Assembly (NCBI GenBank): GCA_035328465.1
Contig: DAOLIQ010000006.1
Coordinates: 1 to 64,000 of the forward strand
Source: JADJEI01 sp035328465
GTDB taxonomy: Bacteria > Bacteroidota > Ignavibacteria > Ignavibacteriales > Ignavibacteriaceae
DNA length: 64,000 bases
Direction of reading: 5' to 3'
This document shows positions 36,543-45,914 of the stretch, one piece after another. Below the pieces are notes generated by a model. It was not told the DNA's origin. It ran no database searches and saw only the letters and a program-made list of their open reading frames with translations. Numbering within the stretch: the stretch's first letter is position 1; each line of letters starts with the position of its first letter. Both the position numbers and the translations under genes were made by a program.

Positions 36543-37898
36543 ATGAAAAAACAAAAAAGCAGAATTAAAACTCCCAAGATTTTTATACTTGATACCAATG
36601 TGATTCTCCACGATGCAACAAGTATTAATCAATTTCAGGAAAATGATGTTGTAATTCCTCTTCCTGTAATTGAAGAACTTGATCATTTTAAACGCGGCAG
36701 TCAAATTATTAATCTGAATGCACGAGAGTTTGCCCGAACGCTTGACTCGCTTACCGGGACAGCTCTTTTCAACGGCGGTATTCAGATGGGAAAAGGACGG
36801 GGTAAACTTCGTATTGCTATTTCGCGCGGACTTTCTTCAGAGATAAAAGAAATTTTTAGGGAAGATACTCCCGATCACAGAATTCTCAGTATTGCAAATG
36901 ACTGGCATAAAAAACTATTGAATCAGACATCGGTCATCCTTGTTACAAAAGATGTTAATCTGAGAATGAAAGCTAAAGCTCTCGGCATTCCGGCAGAAGA
37001 TTACACAACCGATAGGATTGAAAGCATCGAAGAACTGTATAGCGGAAAGGAAATAGTTGAAGAAGTTCCGGACGAATTGATACTTAATATTTTTCAACCG
37101 CCTTTTGAAATCCCTGCTGAAAAGTTTTTAAAGAAATTAAAAATTGAGCCCGTTCCAAATAAGTATTTTATTCTTCGAAACACCAATAGGTCTATTCTCG
37201 CCTACTTAGACCAGGAGATGAAAACATTTTCACGAGTGGACAAGAATTTAATTTATGGAATAAAACCACGAAATGCAGAACAAACTTTTGCAGTTGATGC
37301 CTTAACTAAAAACGATATTCAACTTGTTTCGATGACCGGTAAAGCCGGCACAGGAAAAACTTTGCTTGCTTTAGCAAGTGCTCTTCAAGTTCGGAAAAAT
37401 TACAGACAAATTTTTATTGCACGCCCGGTCATTCCATTAAGCAATAAAGATATTGGCTACCTGCCCGGAGATGTTGAAAGCAAACTTGCACCTTATATGC
37501 AGCCTCTGTGGGACAACCTAAAAGTAATTCAAGATCAATTCCCAGAAACAGATAAGCAGCATCAACTTATTGACACTATGATTAAAGATGAAAAACTTGT
37601 TATTGAACCGCTTTCATACATTCGCGGAAGAAGCCTTCAACGAATATTTTTTATTGTTGATGAAGCACAAAATCTTACTCCGCATGAAATTAAAACAATT
37701 ATTACTCGTGCAGGCGAAGGTTCCAAAATTGTTTTTACAGGTGACATTTATCAGATTGATCATCCTTACCTCGATGCACAATCAAATGGATTATCCTTTC
37801 TAATTGATAAATTTAAAGGACAGAAACTTTACGCACATGTCAATCTCGTAAAAGGTGAGCGTTCTGCACTAGCCGAACTTGCGAGCAACTTATTATAA
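36543..37898 (+). CDS. PIN-PhoH fusion (PhoH2/YlaK type)
   Basis: A protein of 451 residues. The N-terminal PIN domain (residues about 10-150) shows the acidic site 'FILDTNVILHD' and later Asp residues (PDHRILSIAND, LVTKDVNLR). The C-terminal PhoH ATPase has Walker A GKAGTGKT and Walker B-type 'IFFIVDEAQNLTP'. In other bacteria PhoH2 couples an RNA helicase to a sequence-specific RNase. It is expected to be cytosolic and soluble. The lipoprotein gene follows 10 bases on. Confidence 0.92.
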   Translation: MKKQKSRIKTPKIFILDTNVILHDATSINQFQENDVVIPLPVIEELDHFKRGSQIINLNAREFARTLDSLTGTALFNGGIQMGKGRGKLRIAISRGLSSEIKEIFREDTPDHRILSIANDWHKKLLNQTSVILVTKDVNLRMKAKALGIPAEDYTTDRIESIEELYSGKEIVEEVPDELILNIFQPPFEIPAEKFLKKLKIEPVPNKYFILRNTNRSILAYLDQEMKTFSRVDKNLIYGIKPRNAEQTFAVDALTKNDIQLVSMTGKAGTGKTLLALASALQVRKNYRQIFIARPVIPLSNKDIGYLPGDVESKLAPYMQPLWDNLKVIQDQFPETDKQHQLIDTMIKDEKLVIEPLSYIRGRSLQRIFFIVDEAQNLTPHEIKTIITRAGEGSKIVFTGDIYQIDHPYLDAQSNGLSFLIDKFKGQKLYAHVNLVKGERSALAELASNLL

Positions 37899-37908
37899 AG
37901 GGAGTATT

Positions 37909-38727
37909 ATGAAAAACTTAAAAATCTTTTCAACAATTTTGATCGCATCAATTCTACTTTCGGGCTGCTTAAAAGTCAGAACTCTGGTTAACATTAATCA
38001 AGACGGCACCGGTACAATTGAGGAAACGATCTTAATGAAAAGTGAATTTGTAAATATGATGAAGGAATTCGCTGATCAAATGAATACAGACGGAAGTAAA
38101 AAGGATTTTTCATTATTCGACAAAGATGAACTGGCGAAAAAAAGTTCTGACTATGGCAAAGGTGTTACTTTTCAATCCGGTAAGCTGATTAAGGAAAAAA
38201 ACTTTGAAGGATTCACTGCCATTTATTCGTTTAAAGACATCAATCAATTAAAACTGAACCCTGACCCGGAAGAAAAAATGGATTTTGGATTTGGCGGAGA
38301 TGAGGAAAAACCAACACCAGAAATAAATAGCTTGCTGACTTTTAAATTCTCCAAAGGGCATCCTTCAAACCTTGTCATGAAATTTCCAAAATCATTTTTT
38401 GAAGATGACTCTTCCGGGGAGAATTCTGATACGGAAGAAACTGCTCCTCCAGGAAATGATGCAAAGATGAAAGAACTTCTCGCCGATATGGAAATGGATT
38501 TATCAATTAATTTTAATGGTCAAATTAAAGAAACAAATGCTAGCCTTGTTGAAGGTTCAAAAGTTACATTAATACATTTTGATTTTGGAGAAATACTTAA
38601 GCACGAAGAAGCATTTAATAAACTGGGGAAACACAAACCAAAGTCGATTGAGGAATTCAAAGAATTAACTAAAGATATAAAAGGAATGAAGATTGAATTC
38701 AATGATGAAATCTTCATTAAATTCTAA
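37909..38727 (+). CDS. Lipoprotein of unknown function
   Basis: A protein of 272 residues from the ATG at 37909, which has GGGAG six bases upstream; an earlier frame start lies within the PhoH gene. The lipobox SILLSGC gives a lipoprotein. The first strands (VRTLVNINQDGTGTIEETIL) recall a family of Bacteroidota lipoproteins with a repeated N-terminal sheet. A stretch rich in acidic residues lies at about 165-190. No catalytic motif is seen. It precedes the DUF4920 gene by 21 bases. Confidence 0.7.
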   Translation: MKNLKIFSTILIASILLSGCLKVRTLVNINQDGTGTIEETILMKSEFVNMMKEFADQMNTDGSKKDFSLFDKDELAKKSSDYGKGVTFQSGKLIKEKNFEGFTAIYSFKDINQLKLNPDPEEKMDFGFGGDEEKPTPEINSLLTFKFSKGHPSNLVMKFPKSFFEDDSSGENSDTEETAPPGNDAKMKELLADMEMDLSINFNGQIKETNASLVEGSKVTLIHFDFGEILKHEEAFNKLGKHKPKSIEEFKELTKDIKGMKIEFNDEIFIKF

Positions 38728-38748
38728 TCATAAAATAAGGGAGTCAAA

Positions 38749-39213
38749 ATGAAAAACATTCTATTAATCATCTTTCTATCATTGCTTCTGCTGCCTTTTA
38801 CTTCTTTTGCACAAACTGAAAAATACGGTCGCGATATCGCACTTCAGGAAAAGACAAATATTTCTGAAATTCTTTCTGCGCCCTCTTCTTTTGAAGGAAA
38901 AACTGTCCTTGTTGAAGGAAAGATAAATGAAGTCTGTCCGTCTGCAGGATGCTGGATGATTTTGCAAAGTGATAAGGAGGGGCAGGAAATTAAAATTAAA
39001 GTTAAAGACGGCGATATTGTGTTTCCGCAGGAAGCAATTGGCAAAACAGCTCTGGTCGAAGGAACAGTTTATAAAATTGAACTAACACAGGAAGAAGCAG
39101 TCGAATATTATTCTCACGTCGCCGAAGAAAAAGGAGAGGATTTTGATCCCGCCTCGGTTACTGGCGCAGTAACTTTATTTCAGATAAAAGGATTGGCGGC
39201 TGAAATTAGATAG
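38749..39213 (+). CDS. DUF4920 exported protein
   Basis: A protein of 154 residues, signal peptide ending TSFAQ. The segments 'GKTVLVEGKINEVCPSAGCWMIL' and 'KDGDIVFPQEAIGKTALVEG' match DUF4920, an OB-fold-like periplasmic family with a Cys pair. Its role is unknown; the CxxxGC site could bind metal or carry a disulfide. It is preceded by GGGAG and followed by a two-way terminator. Confidence 0.8.
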   Translation: MKNILLIIFLSLLLLPFTSFAQTEKYGRDIALQEKTNISEILSAPSSFEGKTVLVEGKINEVCPSAGCWMILQSDKEGQEIKIKVKDGDIVFPQEAIGKTALVEGTVYKIELTQEEAVEYYSHVAEEKGEDFDPASVTGAVTLFQIKGLAAEIR

Positions 39214-39232
39214 AATTAAATTTTTTGGTAAC

Positions 39233-39266
39233 AAAAAAGGCTGTCCATTGGGGCAGCCTTCTTTTT
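39233..39266. terminator. Two-way terminator between DUF4920 and rpsT
   Basis: Stem AAGGCTG (39237-39243) pairs with CAGCCTT (39254-39260), with A run before and T run after, so it works in both directions. Confidence 0.8.
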
Positions 39267-39281
39267 AAATGTCAACAAAAT

Positions 39282-39545
39282 TTATTTAGCAGCAGTTAAT
39301 TTATTAAGATGTTTGGTTAGTCTTGATTTTCTTCTTGCTGCAGTGTTCTTGTGGATTTTTCCTTTCGTAGAACTTCTGTCAAGAGTTGCAACAGTTTCTT
39401 TGTATAATTTCTGAACTTCGTCTTTATCACTTGATGTTAGAGTCTTTTTTACGAGCGTCTTCATTTTCGATTCGTTCATTTTATTAACTGACTTTTTCTT
39501 TAAAGACGATCTTGATCTTTTTTTTGCCGATGGATGATTAGCCAT
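39282..39545 (-). CDS. rpsT: 30S ribosomal protein S20
   Basis: A protein of 87 residues, very basic, with the S20 start MANHPSAKKRSRSS and the terminal 'IHKNTAARRKSRLTKHLNKL' helix. It binds 16S rRNA early in 30S assembly. Length and sequence are normal. A strong promoter lies upstream at 39583-39614. It is alone on the minus strand, between a two-way terminator and the divergent queE gene. Confidence 0.97.
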   Translation of the reverse strand: MANHPSAKKRSRSSLKKKSVNKMNESKMKTLVKKTLTSSDKDEVQKLYKETVATLDRSSTKGKIHKNTAARRKSRLTKHLNKLTAAK

Positions 39546-39582
39546 TAAAAATTTTTTCCTTATTGATTGTTAAAAACTGCTG

Positions 39583-39614
39583 CAAATATATCCAATACCG
39601 CATTTGATTGCAAA
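39583..39614 (-). promoter_or_regulatory. Bacteroidota-type promoter for rpsT
   Basis: On the minus strand TTTG (39614-39611) and TATATTTG (39590-39583) are 20 bases apart, an exact fit to the consensus. Confidence 0.7.
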
Positions 39615-39672
39615 TTTATGTTTAGTAATTTGAAGCCCGATTTTACAGGTTATTCTAAATCCACTTCAGTTT

Positions 39673-40311
39673 ATGATTAAAGTAAACGAAATATTTTTCT
39701 CGATTCAGGGTGAAAGCTCACGTGCCGGACTGCCTTGCGTTTTTATAAGACTTACCTATTGCAATCTTCGCTGCTCCTATTGCGATACCGGGTACGCTTT
39801 TTATGAAGGCAGCGATTTCTCAATTGATGAAATTGTTGACAGAGTAAAAAGTTATAATTGTAATCTTGTCGAGATCACAGGCGGCGAACCATTAATGCAA
39901 AATGAATGTTTGGACTTAATGAAAATACTTTGTGATTCCGGATTTGATGTTATGCTCGAAACCGGTGGAAGTTTGCCAATAAATAGTATTGACCCGCGTG
40001 TAATGATTATCATGGATTTTAAATGCCCTTCGTCAGGAATGATGAAAAAAAACCTGTTCGCTAATATTAAGTTTCTAAAAAATAACGATGAAGTAAAATT
40101 CGTAATCGGTAACCGGGAAGATTATGAATGGTCGAAAAAGATTATCTCGACGTATGAACTTGATAGAAAATGCGCAATACTTTTTTCAGTTGTGTTTGGT
40201 GCTCTCGAACCGGTTAAATTGGTTAACTGGATATTGGAAGAAAAGCTTGATGTACGCTTTCAATTGCAGATGCATAAAATTATCTGGCATCCCGAAACAA
40301 AAGGAGTTTAA
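39673..40311 (+). CDS. queE: 7-carboxy-7-deazaguanine synthase
   Basis: A protein of 212 residues of the radical SAM type. QueE turns 6-carboxytetrahydropterin into 7-carboxy-7-deazaguanine for queuosine. The iron-sulfur cysteines are C30, C34 and C37 in CNLRCSYC; 'FFSIQGESSRAGLPCVFIRL' and 'EITGGEPLMQ' are family marks. It overlaps queD by one base and is the first of queE-queD-truA. queC and queF are not in this window. Confidence 0.95.
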   Translation: MIKVNEIFFSIQGESSRAGLPCVFIRLTYCNLRCSYCDTGYAFYEGSDFSIDEIVDRVKSYNCNLVEITGGEPLMQNECLDLMKILCDSGFDVMLETGGSLPINSIDPRVMIIMDFKCPSSGMMKKNLFANIKFLKNNDEVKFVIGNREDYEWSKKIISTYELDRKCAILFSVVFGALEPVKLVNWILEEKLDVRFQLQMHKIIWHPETKGV

Positions 40312-40724
40312 TGAAAATAGCTAAAGAATTTCGCTGGGAAATGGGGCACCGGCTCCCAGAACATTTTGGTCTATGTAAAAATATTCATGGTCATTCTTAT
40401 AAAATGATTGTTGAATTTGAGGGAGACTTGAACAATAACGAAATGGTGATTGACTATTACGATGTTGGAAAAATTATCAACCCCATTATTGAAAAACTTG
40501 ATCATGCTTTTATGGTTAACAAAAATGATAAACTTGTGCTTGATTTTTTAGAAAAGATTAATTCAAAAAAAGTAGTTGTTGAGTTTAATGCAACGGCAGA
40601 AAACATTTGTAATTATTTTATTACCAAAATTAAAAAATCATCCCTTCCATCGAATATTAGTTCTGTAAAGGTAAGAGTCTTCGAAACCCAATTTGATTAC
40701 GCAGAAGAGTCCATTACACTATAA
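40311..40724 (+). CDS. queD: 6-carboxytetrahydropterin synthase
   Basis: A protein of 137 residues. The PTPS-type zinc ligands are seen at 'WEMGHRLPEH' and the 'NIHGHSYKM' motif, and 'DYYDVGKIINPIIEKLDHAFM' is the family core; the late Glu is in VRVFETQFDYAE. QueD makes 6-carboxytetrahydropterin from dihydroneopterin triphosphate, feeding QueE. It overlaps queE and truA by one base each (TAATG), a coupled operon. Confidence 0.95.
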   Translation: MKIAKEFRWEMGHRLPEHFGLCKNIHGHSYKMIVEFEGDLNNNEMVIDYYDVGKIINPIIEKLDHAFMVNKNDKLVLDFLEKINSKKVVVEFNATAENICNYFITKIKKSSLPSNISSVKVRVFETQFDYAEESITL

Positions 40725-41590
40725 TGAATGATTTTTATAAGAAGAAAAGCCGGGGAAAGTATAATCAAGAAAATTTCCCTCGCTCACATCATCAGAAAAT
40801 AAATATCATTTCAAACAATCGTTTTCAACTTTTTATTGAATACGAAGGCACACGCTACAGCGGCTGGCAAAGACAGGAGAATGCTCGTACGGTCCAAGGG
40901 GAATTATTCAAAGCAGCACAAAAAATTTTTGGCGAAAATAATTTTGATATTCAGGGGGCGGGAAGAACCGACAGCGGAGTACACGCACTTTGCCAATCTG
41001 CTCATCTAGAAGTAAACACAATGCTCGCTCCTGAAATAATAAAATTAAAAATGAATGATTTGCTTCCTCACGATATTAATATTCTTGAGATAAAGAAGAC
41101 TTCCAAAACTTTTCACGCAAGACACGATGCTGTTAAACGAAGTTACATTTACCAAATTTCAAGAAGAAGAACAGCATTCGGCAAAAATTATGTGTGGTGG
41201 TTAAAAGATAAACTTAATTTTAATTCAATGAATGAATCAGCAAAAATATTTGTAGGCATGCATGATTTTGTTTCCTTTGCCGAAAAAGATCCGCTCGAAA
41301 AATCAACAAAAGTGTTAATAGAAAATATTCAACTTTTAGAAGAAGGCAATTTAATTTTAATAAGAATTGTAGGATCGCACTTTCTCTGGAAGATGGTGAG
41401 GAGAATAGTTGGAGTATTGGTCGAAGCGGGGAGAGGGAAATTAACTTCGCAGCAAATAATAAATTGGCTAAACAGCAGCTCAAAAGAGCCAGCAAAATTT
41501 ACAGCCCCACCCTCGGGACTCTTTTTAGAACGCGTAATTTATAATGACGAAACTCTCCCAATAGATTTTTCTTCCACCCTAAAAATTTAA
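40724..41590 (+). CDS. truA: tRNA pseudouridine synthase A
   Basis: A protein of 288 residues. It modifies U38-40 in the tRNA anticodon arm. The catalytic Asp is in AGRTDSGVHA; 'IEYEGTRYSGWQRQ' and 'VGSHFLWKMVRRIVGVLVEAG' are family marks. The first about 30 residues are a basic extension (KKKSRGKYNQ) not usual for TruA, so a later start is conceivable, though the ATG is coupled to queD. The 3' end overlaps uvrB by four bases, tail-to-tail. Confidence 0.93.
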   Translation: MNDFYKKKSRGKYNQENFPRSHHQKINIISNNRFQLFIEYEGTRYSGWQRQENARTVQGELFKAAQKIFGENNFDIQGAGRTDSGVHALCQSAHLEVNTMLAPEIIKLKMNDLLPHDINILEIKKTSKTFHARHDAVKRSYIYQISRRRTAFGKNYVWWLKDKLNFNSMNESAKIFVGMHDFVSFAEKDPLEKSTKVLIENIQLLEEGNLILIRIVGSHFLWKMVRRIVGVLVEAGRGKLTSQQIINWLNSSSKEPAKFTAPPSGLFLERVIYNDETLPIDFSSTLKI

Positions 41591-43611
41591 ATTGACTGTT
41601 CGATCTGTTTTTTTAGCCGGCTAATTTCATCACGTAGAAATGCAGCGCGCTCGAAGTCTAAATCTTTTGCCGCCTGTTTCATTTCTGTTGTCATTTGTTC
41701 AATCAAATCTTTTTTCTGATCAACGCTCATATATTTTAAAATAGGTTCGGCTACTTTTGAAAATGAGTAATCAACTTTGTCTTCCTTTTTCCTGATTGAA
41801 GCGAGTGAAGTTGAGTTCATTATTTCTTCAATTGATTTATAGATTGTCTGCGGCGAAATATTGTTTTCCTCATTGTACTTTGTCTGAAGTATTCGACGCC
41901 GATTTGTTCCATTTATTGTTTTCCTCATCGAATCTGTAATTTTATCGGCATACATAATTACTTTGCCGTTCACATTTCGTGCAGTTCTTCCTGCGGTCTG
42001 CATTAATGATCTTTCACTGCGTAAAAATCCTTCTTTATCTGCATCTATAATTGCAACGAGCGAAACTTCAGGGAGGTCGAGCCCCTCCCTTAAAAGATTA
42101 ACTCCGACTAAAACATCAAAATCGCCAAGCCGAAGGTCGCGCAATATTTCAACTCGCTCAAGCGCTTCAACATCGCTGTGAATGTATCGTACTTTTATTC
42201 CGATCTTATCAAGATAATCGGAAAGATCCTCTGCCATTTTTTTTGTCAGGGTTGTTACAAGCACCCGTTCATTTATTTCAACACGAATTCTTATTTCAGC
42301 AATCAGATCATCAATTTGTCCTTTTATCGGTCTCACTTCAATTTGCGGGTCAAGCAATCCTGTAGGACGAATAATTTGTTCAACAAAAACCCCTCCTGAT
42401 TTTTCAAGTTCATAATCTGCAGGAGTTGCGCTGACAAAAATCACTTGATTCATAAGCGCTTCCGTTTCTTCAAACTTCATAGGACGATTATCAAGCGCTG
42501 AAGGAAGCCTGAATCCGAATTCAACTAAAGCCTCTTTTCGTGAGCGATCACCATTATACATTGCGCGAAGCTGCGGCATGCTAACATGAGATTCATCAAT
42601 AATTAAAAGAAAATCTTTCGGAAAGTAATCGAATAAGGTATAGGGACGAGAGCCGGGCAGTCTGCCATCCATGTGGCGCGAATAATTTTCAATTCCGGAG
42701 CAGTATCCAATTTCCTTCATCATTTCAATGTCGAATCTTGTGCGCTGCTCGAGCCGCTGTGCTTCCAAATACTTTTCCTGACTGTTGAAATATTTTAAGC
42801 GCTCATCAAGTTCTAATTCAATATTATAAATCGCTTTTTGAAGCTGATCTCTGTTGGTTACGAAATACTTTGCCGGATAAATTGCAGTTGAATCAACTTT
42901 GCGAAGCACATCACCGGTGATTGAATCAATAATAGAAAGTTCTTCTATTTCATCGCCCCAAAATTCTATTCTGATTGCCTCTTCATTTTGATAAGCAGGA
43001 ATAATTTCGATAACATCACCACGCGCACGGAATGTACCGCGCACAAACTCAGCATCGTTTCGGACAAAATGAATATCAATTAGTTCTCGCAGAAATTTTT
43101 TTCTATTTACAGTCTCACCCTTTTTCAGAATGATGATTTGATTTGCATATTCCTGCGGTGCGCCGATACCATAAATACAGCTTACGCTTGCAACAACAAT
43201 TACATCACGTCGTCCTTCGATTAATGAGGTGGTTGCTTTTAATCGGAGCCTGTCAATTTCTTCGTTGATGGAAAAATCTTTTTCAATATAAAGATCGCGC
43301 GAAGCAACATAGGCTTCGGGTTGATAGTAATCGTAGTAACTAATAAAAAACTCAACGGCGTTATTTGGAAAGTAAGAAGCAAACTCAGAATAAAGCTGAG
43401 CCGCAAGAGTTTTATTGTGCGAGATTATAAGTGTCGGTCGGTTTATCTGCGCAATTACATTTGAGATTGTAAAAGTTTTTCCGCTGCCCGTGACTCCAAG
43501 AAGCGTTTGAAATTTTTCACCTGCGTTTATTCCCCTAACCAATTGATCGATAGCCTGCGGCTGGTCACCGGTAGCAGAATATTTTGAGACGAGTTCAAAT
43601 TTTTTTTCCAT
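41587..43611 (-). CDS. uvrB: Excinuclease ABC subunit B
   Basis: A protein of 674 residues. UvrB is the DNA-loading helicase-like subunit of nucleotide excision repair. Walker A is in GVTGSGKTFT; the beta-hairpin region 'YYDYYQPEAYV' and motif 'DADKEGFLRSERSLMQTAGR' (motif VI) are visible; the UVR domain (residues about 635-670, 'AAKDLDFERAAFLRDEI') ends the protein. Length is normal. It follows, on the minus strand, a small OB-fold gene whose ATG is nine bases away in the upstream direction. Confidence 0.97.
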   Translation of the reverse strand: MEKKFELVSKYSATGDQPQAIDQLVRGINAGEKFQTLLGVTGSGKTFTISNVIAQINRPTLIISHNKTLAAQLYSEFASYFPNNAVEFFISYYDYYQPEAYVASRDLYIEKDFSINEEIDRLRLKATTSLIEGRRDVIVVASVSCIYGIGAPQEYANQIIILKKGETVNRKKFLRELIDIHFVRNDAEFVRGTFRARGDVIEIIPAYQNEEAIRIEFWGDEIEELSIIDSITGDVLRKVDSTAIYPAKYFVTNRDQLQKAIYNIELELDERLKYFNSQEKYLEAQRLEQRTRFDIEMMKEIGYCSGIENYSRHMDGRLPGSRPYTLFDYFPKDFLLIIDESHVSMPQLRAMYNGDRSRKEALVEFGFRLPSALDNRPMKFEETEALMNQVIFVSATPADYELEKSGGVFVEQIIRPTGLLDPQIEVRPIKGQIDDLIAEIRIRVEINERVLVTTLTKKMAEDLSDYLDKIGIKVRYIHSDVEALERVEILRDLRLGDFDVLVGVNLLREGLDLPEVSLVAIIDADKEGFLRSERSLMQTAGRTARNVNGKVIMYADKITDSMRKTINGTNRRRILQTKYNEENNISPQTIYKSIEEIMNSTSLASIRKKEDKVDYSFSKVAEPILKYMSVDQKKDLIEQMTTEMKQAAKDLDFERAAFLRDEISRLKKQIEQSI

Positions 43612-43619
43612 TCAAAAAA

Positions 43620-43964
43620 TCAATCTAAAATTTCTGACGCATGAAAATGATCAGCATGCAGATGACCACTCAATTTAATTGTAGTTCTCTTTGAAAGTTC
43701 TGCTGCCGAAATAAATGGAGCTTGAACAAGAAATTCAACACCGCTTTTATCAACTCCGTAAAATGTAGTAATGCCGTTAGCCTGATCTTCAACAATTTCT
43801 TTAGATTGAACAATCCCAATCAGTATTTCTTTGTTAGCTGAATTGTTAGTATCAAAAGCAGAGAATAAACCGAGTTCATCTTTCGGCGCAAAATACAGAA
43901 AATAGATAACTGCAATTACAGCTAAAACAAGCAGGGGTAAAATTAATTTTTGTAATGATTTCAT
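43620..43964 (-). CDS. Membrane-anchored small OB-fold protein, CcmE-like
   Basis: A protein of 114 residues with one membrane anchor (residues 7-26) and a periplasmic domain. The end, 'TIKLSGHLHADHFHASEILD', resembles the heme-bearing His segment of CcmE (a G-x-x-x...FxA...vl pattern) and the whole fits an OB fold, but the protein stops right after it and lacks the CcmE tail. No other ccm gene is near. The similarity is by eye only. It lies eight bases upstream of uvrB on the same strand. Confidence 0.5.
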   Translation of the reverse strand: MKSLQKLILPLLVLAVIAVIYFLYFAPKDELGLFSAFDTNNSANKEILIGIVQSKEIVEDQANGITTFYGVDKSGVEFLVQAPFISAAELSKRTTIKLSGHLHADHFHASEILD

Positions 43965-44066
43965 TTTACTTCTTTTAGTTATTAAAATTGAATTGTTAAA
44001 ATTAATAAAATTTGATTAACACACAGTTAAAAATGGCATTCCGCACTTTAAAGAACAAGGTTAAAA

Positions 44067-44429
44067 ATGAAAGATAATTTCTGGATAGTAATTGGTGGAA
44101 TCTTTGGTTTCACTGCTGTAGCGCTTGGTGCATTTGGCGCGCATAGTTTGAGAGATGTGTTAAATAAAGAAATGCTGGAGATTTATAAAACCGGCGTACT
44201 TTATCATTTGATTCATTCAGTAATGATTGCTTCAATTGGTTTGCTCGGCAAGGCTAAATATAATTTGGCAGGATGGTTTTTATCAATCGGAATAATTTTA
44301 TTTTCTGGTTCGCTGTATGTTTATTCAATCAGCACGATAAAAATTTTTGCAATGATAACACCAATAGGCGGGATTAGTTTTTTGATTGGATGGTCGTTAA
44401 TAATTATCTCAGCACTAAAAAAAAATTAA
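44067..44429 (+). CDS. DUF423 (YgdD-like) membrane protein
   Basis: A protein of 120 residues with four membrane segments. The segments 'VALGAFGAHSLRD', 'YHLIHSVMIASIGL', 'FSGSLYVYSIS' and 'TPIGGISFLIGWSLIIIS' match DUF423. Function unknown. The opposing dGTPase gene ends three bases away. Confidence 0.92.
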   Translation: MKDNFWIVIGGIFGFTAVALGAFGAHSLRDVLNKEMLEIYKTGVLYHLIHSVMIASIGLLGKAKYNLAGWFLSIGIILFSGSLYVYSISTIKIFAMITPIGGISFLIGWSLIIISALKKN

Positions 44430-44432
44430 AAT

Positions 44433-45806
44433 TCACTTAACCGTTCTTCCGCCCGGAAGTGAGATTCCTTTTAATTTTCTGAAGAGAGAAACAGCGAACG
44501 AATCCGTCATTCCGGAGACAAAATCAATTATCATTTGCAGCCTATCGTAAACTTCAAATTGAACTTCAGATGTTGGAATTCGAAATTCTATCGGCAGCAA
44601 ATTCAAAATCGTTCTGTTCCTGTTTGATATTTTACCATCGGAAAGGTCATTAGCAGCTTCGATAAAAATATCGAGAAGCCCGCCGAGCACTTCGTATCCG
44701 GCAGCTTCACGTTCAACTACAATCTGATTTTGATAAATTTTTTCAATTGAAATTGTTTTGATTAATTCCAGCTTCTTTGCCGAGGGAATAATAGATATCA
44801 ACTCGTCTTCAAACTTTCCATTCAGAATATTTTCTTCTTCATCAAGAAATACTTCTGTTATTTCTGAAACTAAACTGCCGATAACTTTAGCGCGCAAGTA
44901 ACCGATTTTGTCGTTGTCACTTCTATTTGAATAATTAATTGATTCTGATTTTATTAAAGGAAGGAGAAAATTTTCTGTCTCGACGAACGAAAGTAAACCA
45001 AGCCGAAATCCATCTTCAAGATCCATTATCCTATAACAAATATCATCGGCGGCTTCAACTAAAAATGCAAGCGGGTGTCTGTTCCACCACAAATTATTTT
45101 TTGAATTGATTTTCTTTTCAAGTTGAACAGCTTGAGCAACCTCTTTGAATAAATTTTTTTCTGATTGAAAAAAACCAAACTTGCTATAAATTTTGTTTGA
45201 ATGTTTTTCATCAGAAGTCGAGGTGAAAGATTCTTTCGGATATTTTGTTAAGGCTCCAAGTACAGCATAAGTTAATCTTAGTCCACCCTTGTTATCCTGA
45301 TTTTGAAGCTTCGTAACTAATCTAAATCCCTGTGCATTTCCTTCGAACTTAGAAATATCGAACCATTGTTTTTTATTTAAAATTTTTTTGAATTGAATTC
45401 CATTCCCGCTTTTAAAATATTCTGCAATTGCATCTTCACCCGAATGACCAAAAGGAGGGTTTCCAATATCATGCGCCAGACATGCAGCAGCGACAATTTC
45501 TCCAAAATGAAATTGAGTGAAAAGAGACTGGAGTTTTTTCCTTCGCTGTAAAACTTTTTCGCCAACAAAATTTCCAAGTGATCTTCCTACACAAGAAACC
45601 TCGAGGCTGTGCGTTAATCTTGTATGAACGAAATCACTTTCGGGTAATGGGAACACCTGAGTTTTATCCTGCAGTCTTCTGAAAGCAGAACAAAAAACTA
45701 TTCTGTCAAAGTCCCTTTGAAAATCACTTCTGCCGTTTAGCGATTCGTTCTCGTCATTGATTGGTTCTCCAATTCTTTTGCGCGATAAAAGTTTTTTCCA
45801 GTTCAA
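44433..45806 (-). CDS. dgt: Deoxyguanosine triphosphate triphosphohydrolase-like
   Basis: A protein of 457 residues of the HD superfamily. It removes triphosphate from dGTP or related dNTPs. Metal-binding HD residues are in 'VHTRLTHSLEV' and 'ACLAHDIGNPPFGHSGEDA'; 'FRRLQDKTQVFPL' and 'VEAADDICYRIMDLEDG' are dGTPase marks. The length is near that of the longer family type. It is divergent from recG, with 108 bases between the starts. Confidence 0.93.
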   Translation of the reverse strand: MNWKKLLSRKRIGEPINDENESLNGRSDFQRDFDRIVFCSAFRRLQDKTQVFPLPESDFVHTRLTHSLEVSCVGRSLGNFVGEKVLQRRKKLQSLFTQFHFGEIVAAACLAHDIGNPPFGHSGEDAIAEYFKSGNGIQFKKILNKKQWFDISKFEGNAQGFRLVTKLQNQDNKGGLRLTYAVLGALTKYPKESFTSTSDEKHSNKIYSKFGFFQSEKNLFKEVAQAVQLEKKINSKNNLWWNRHPLAFLVEAADDICYRIMDLEDGFRLGLLSFVETENFLLPLIKSESINYSNRSDNDKIGYLRAKVIGSLVSEITEVFLDEEENILNGKFEDELISIIPSAKKLELIKTISIEKIYQNQIVVEREAAGYEVLGGLLDIFIEAANDLSDGKISNRNRTILNLLPIEFRIPTSEVQFEVYDRLQMIIDFVSGMTDSFAVSLFRKLKGISLPGGRTVK

Positions 45807-45914
45807 TTTTTTTCCTGAATTTTTCTTTTTTAATTACTGCAAAGTTATCACTAACCAAACTATAAATAAAAGATACTTTGTTAATTGAATGAGGTTCAAT
45901 TATTTTTCCGATAG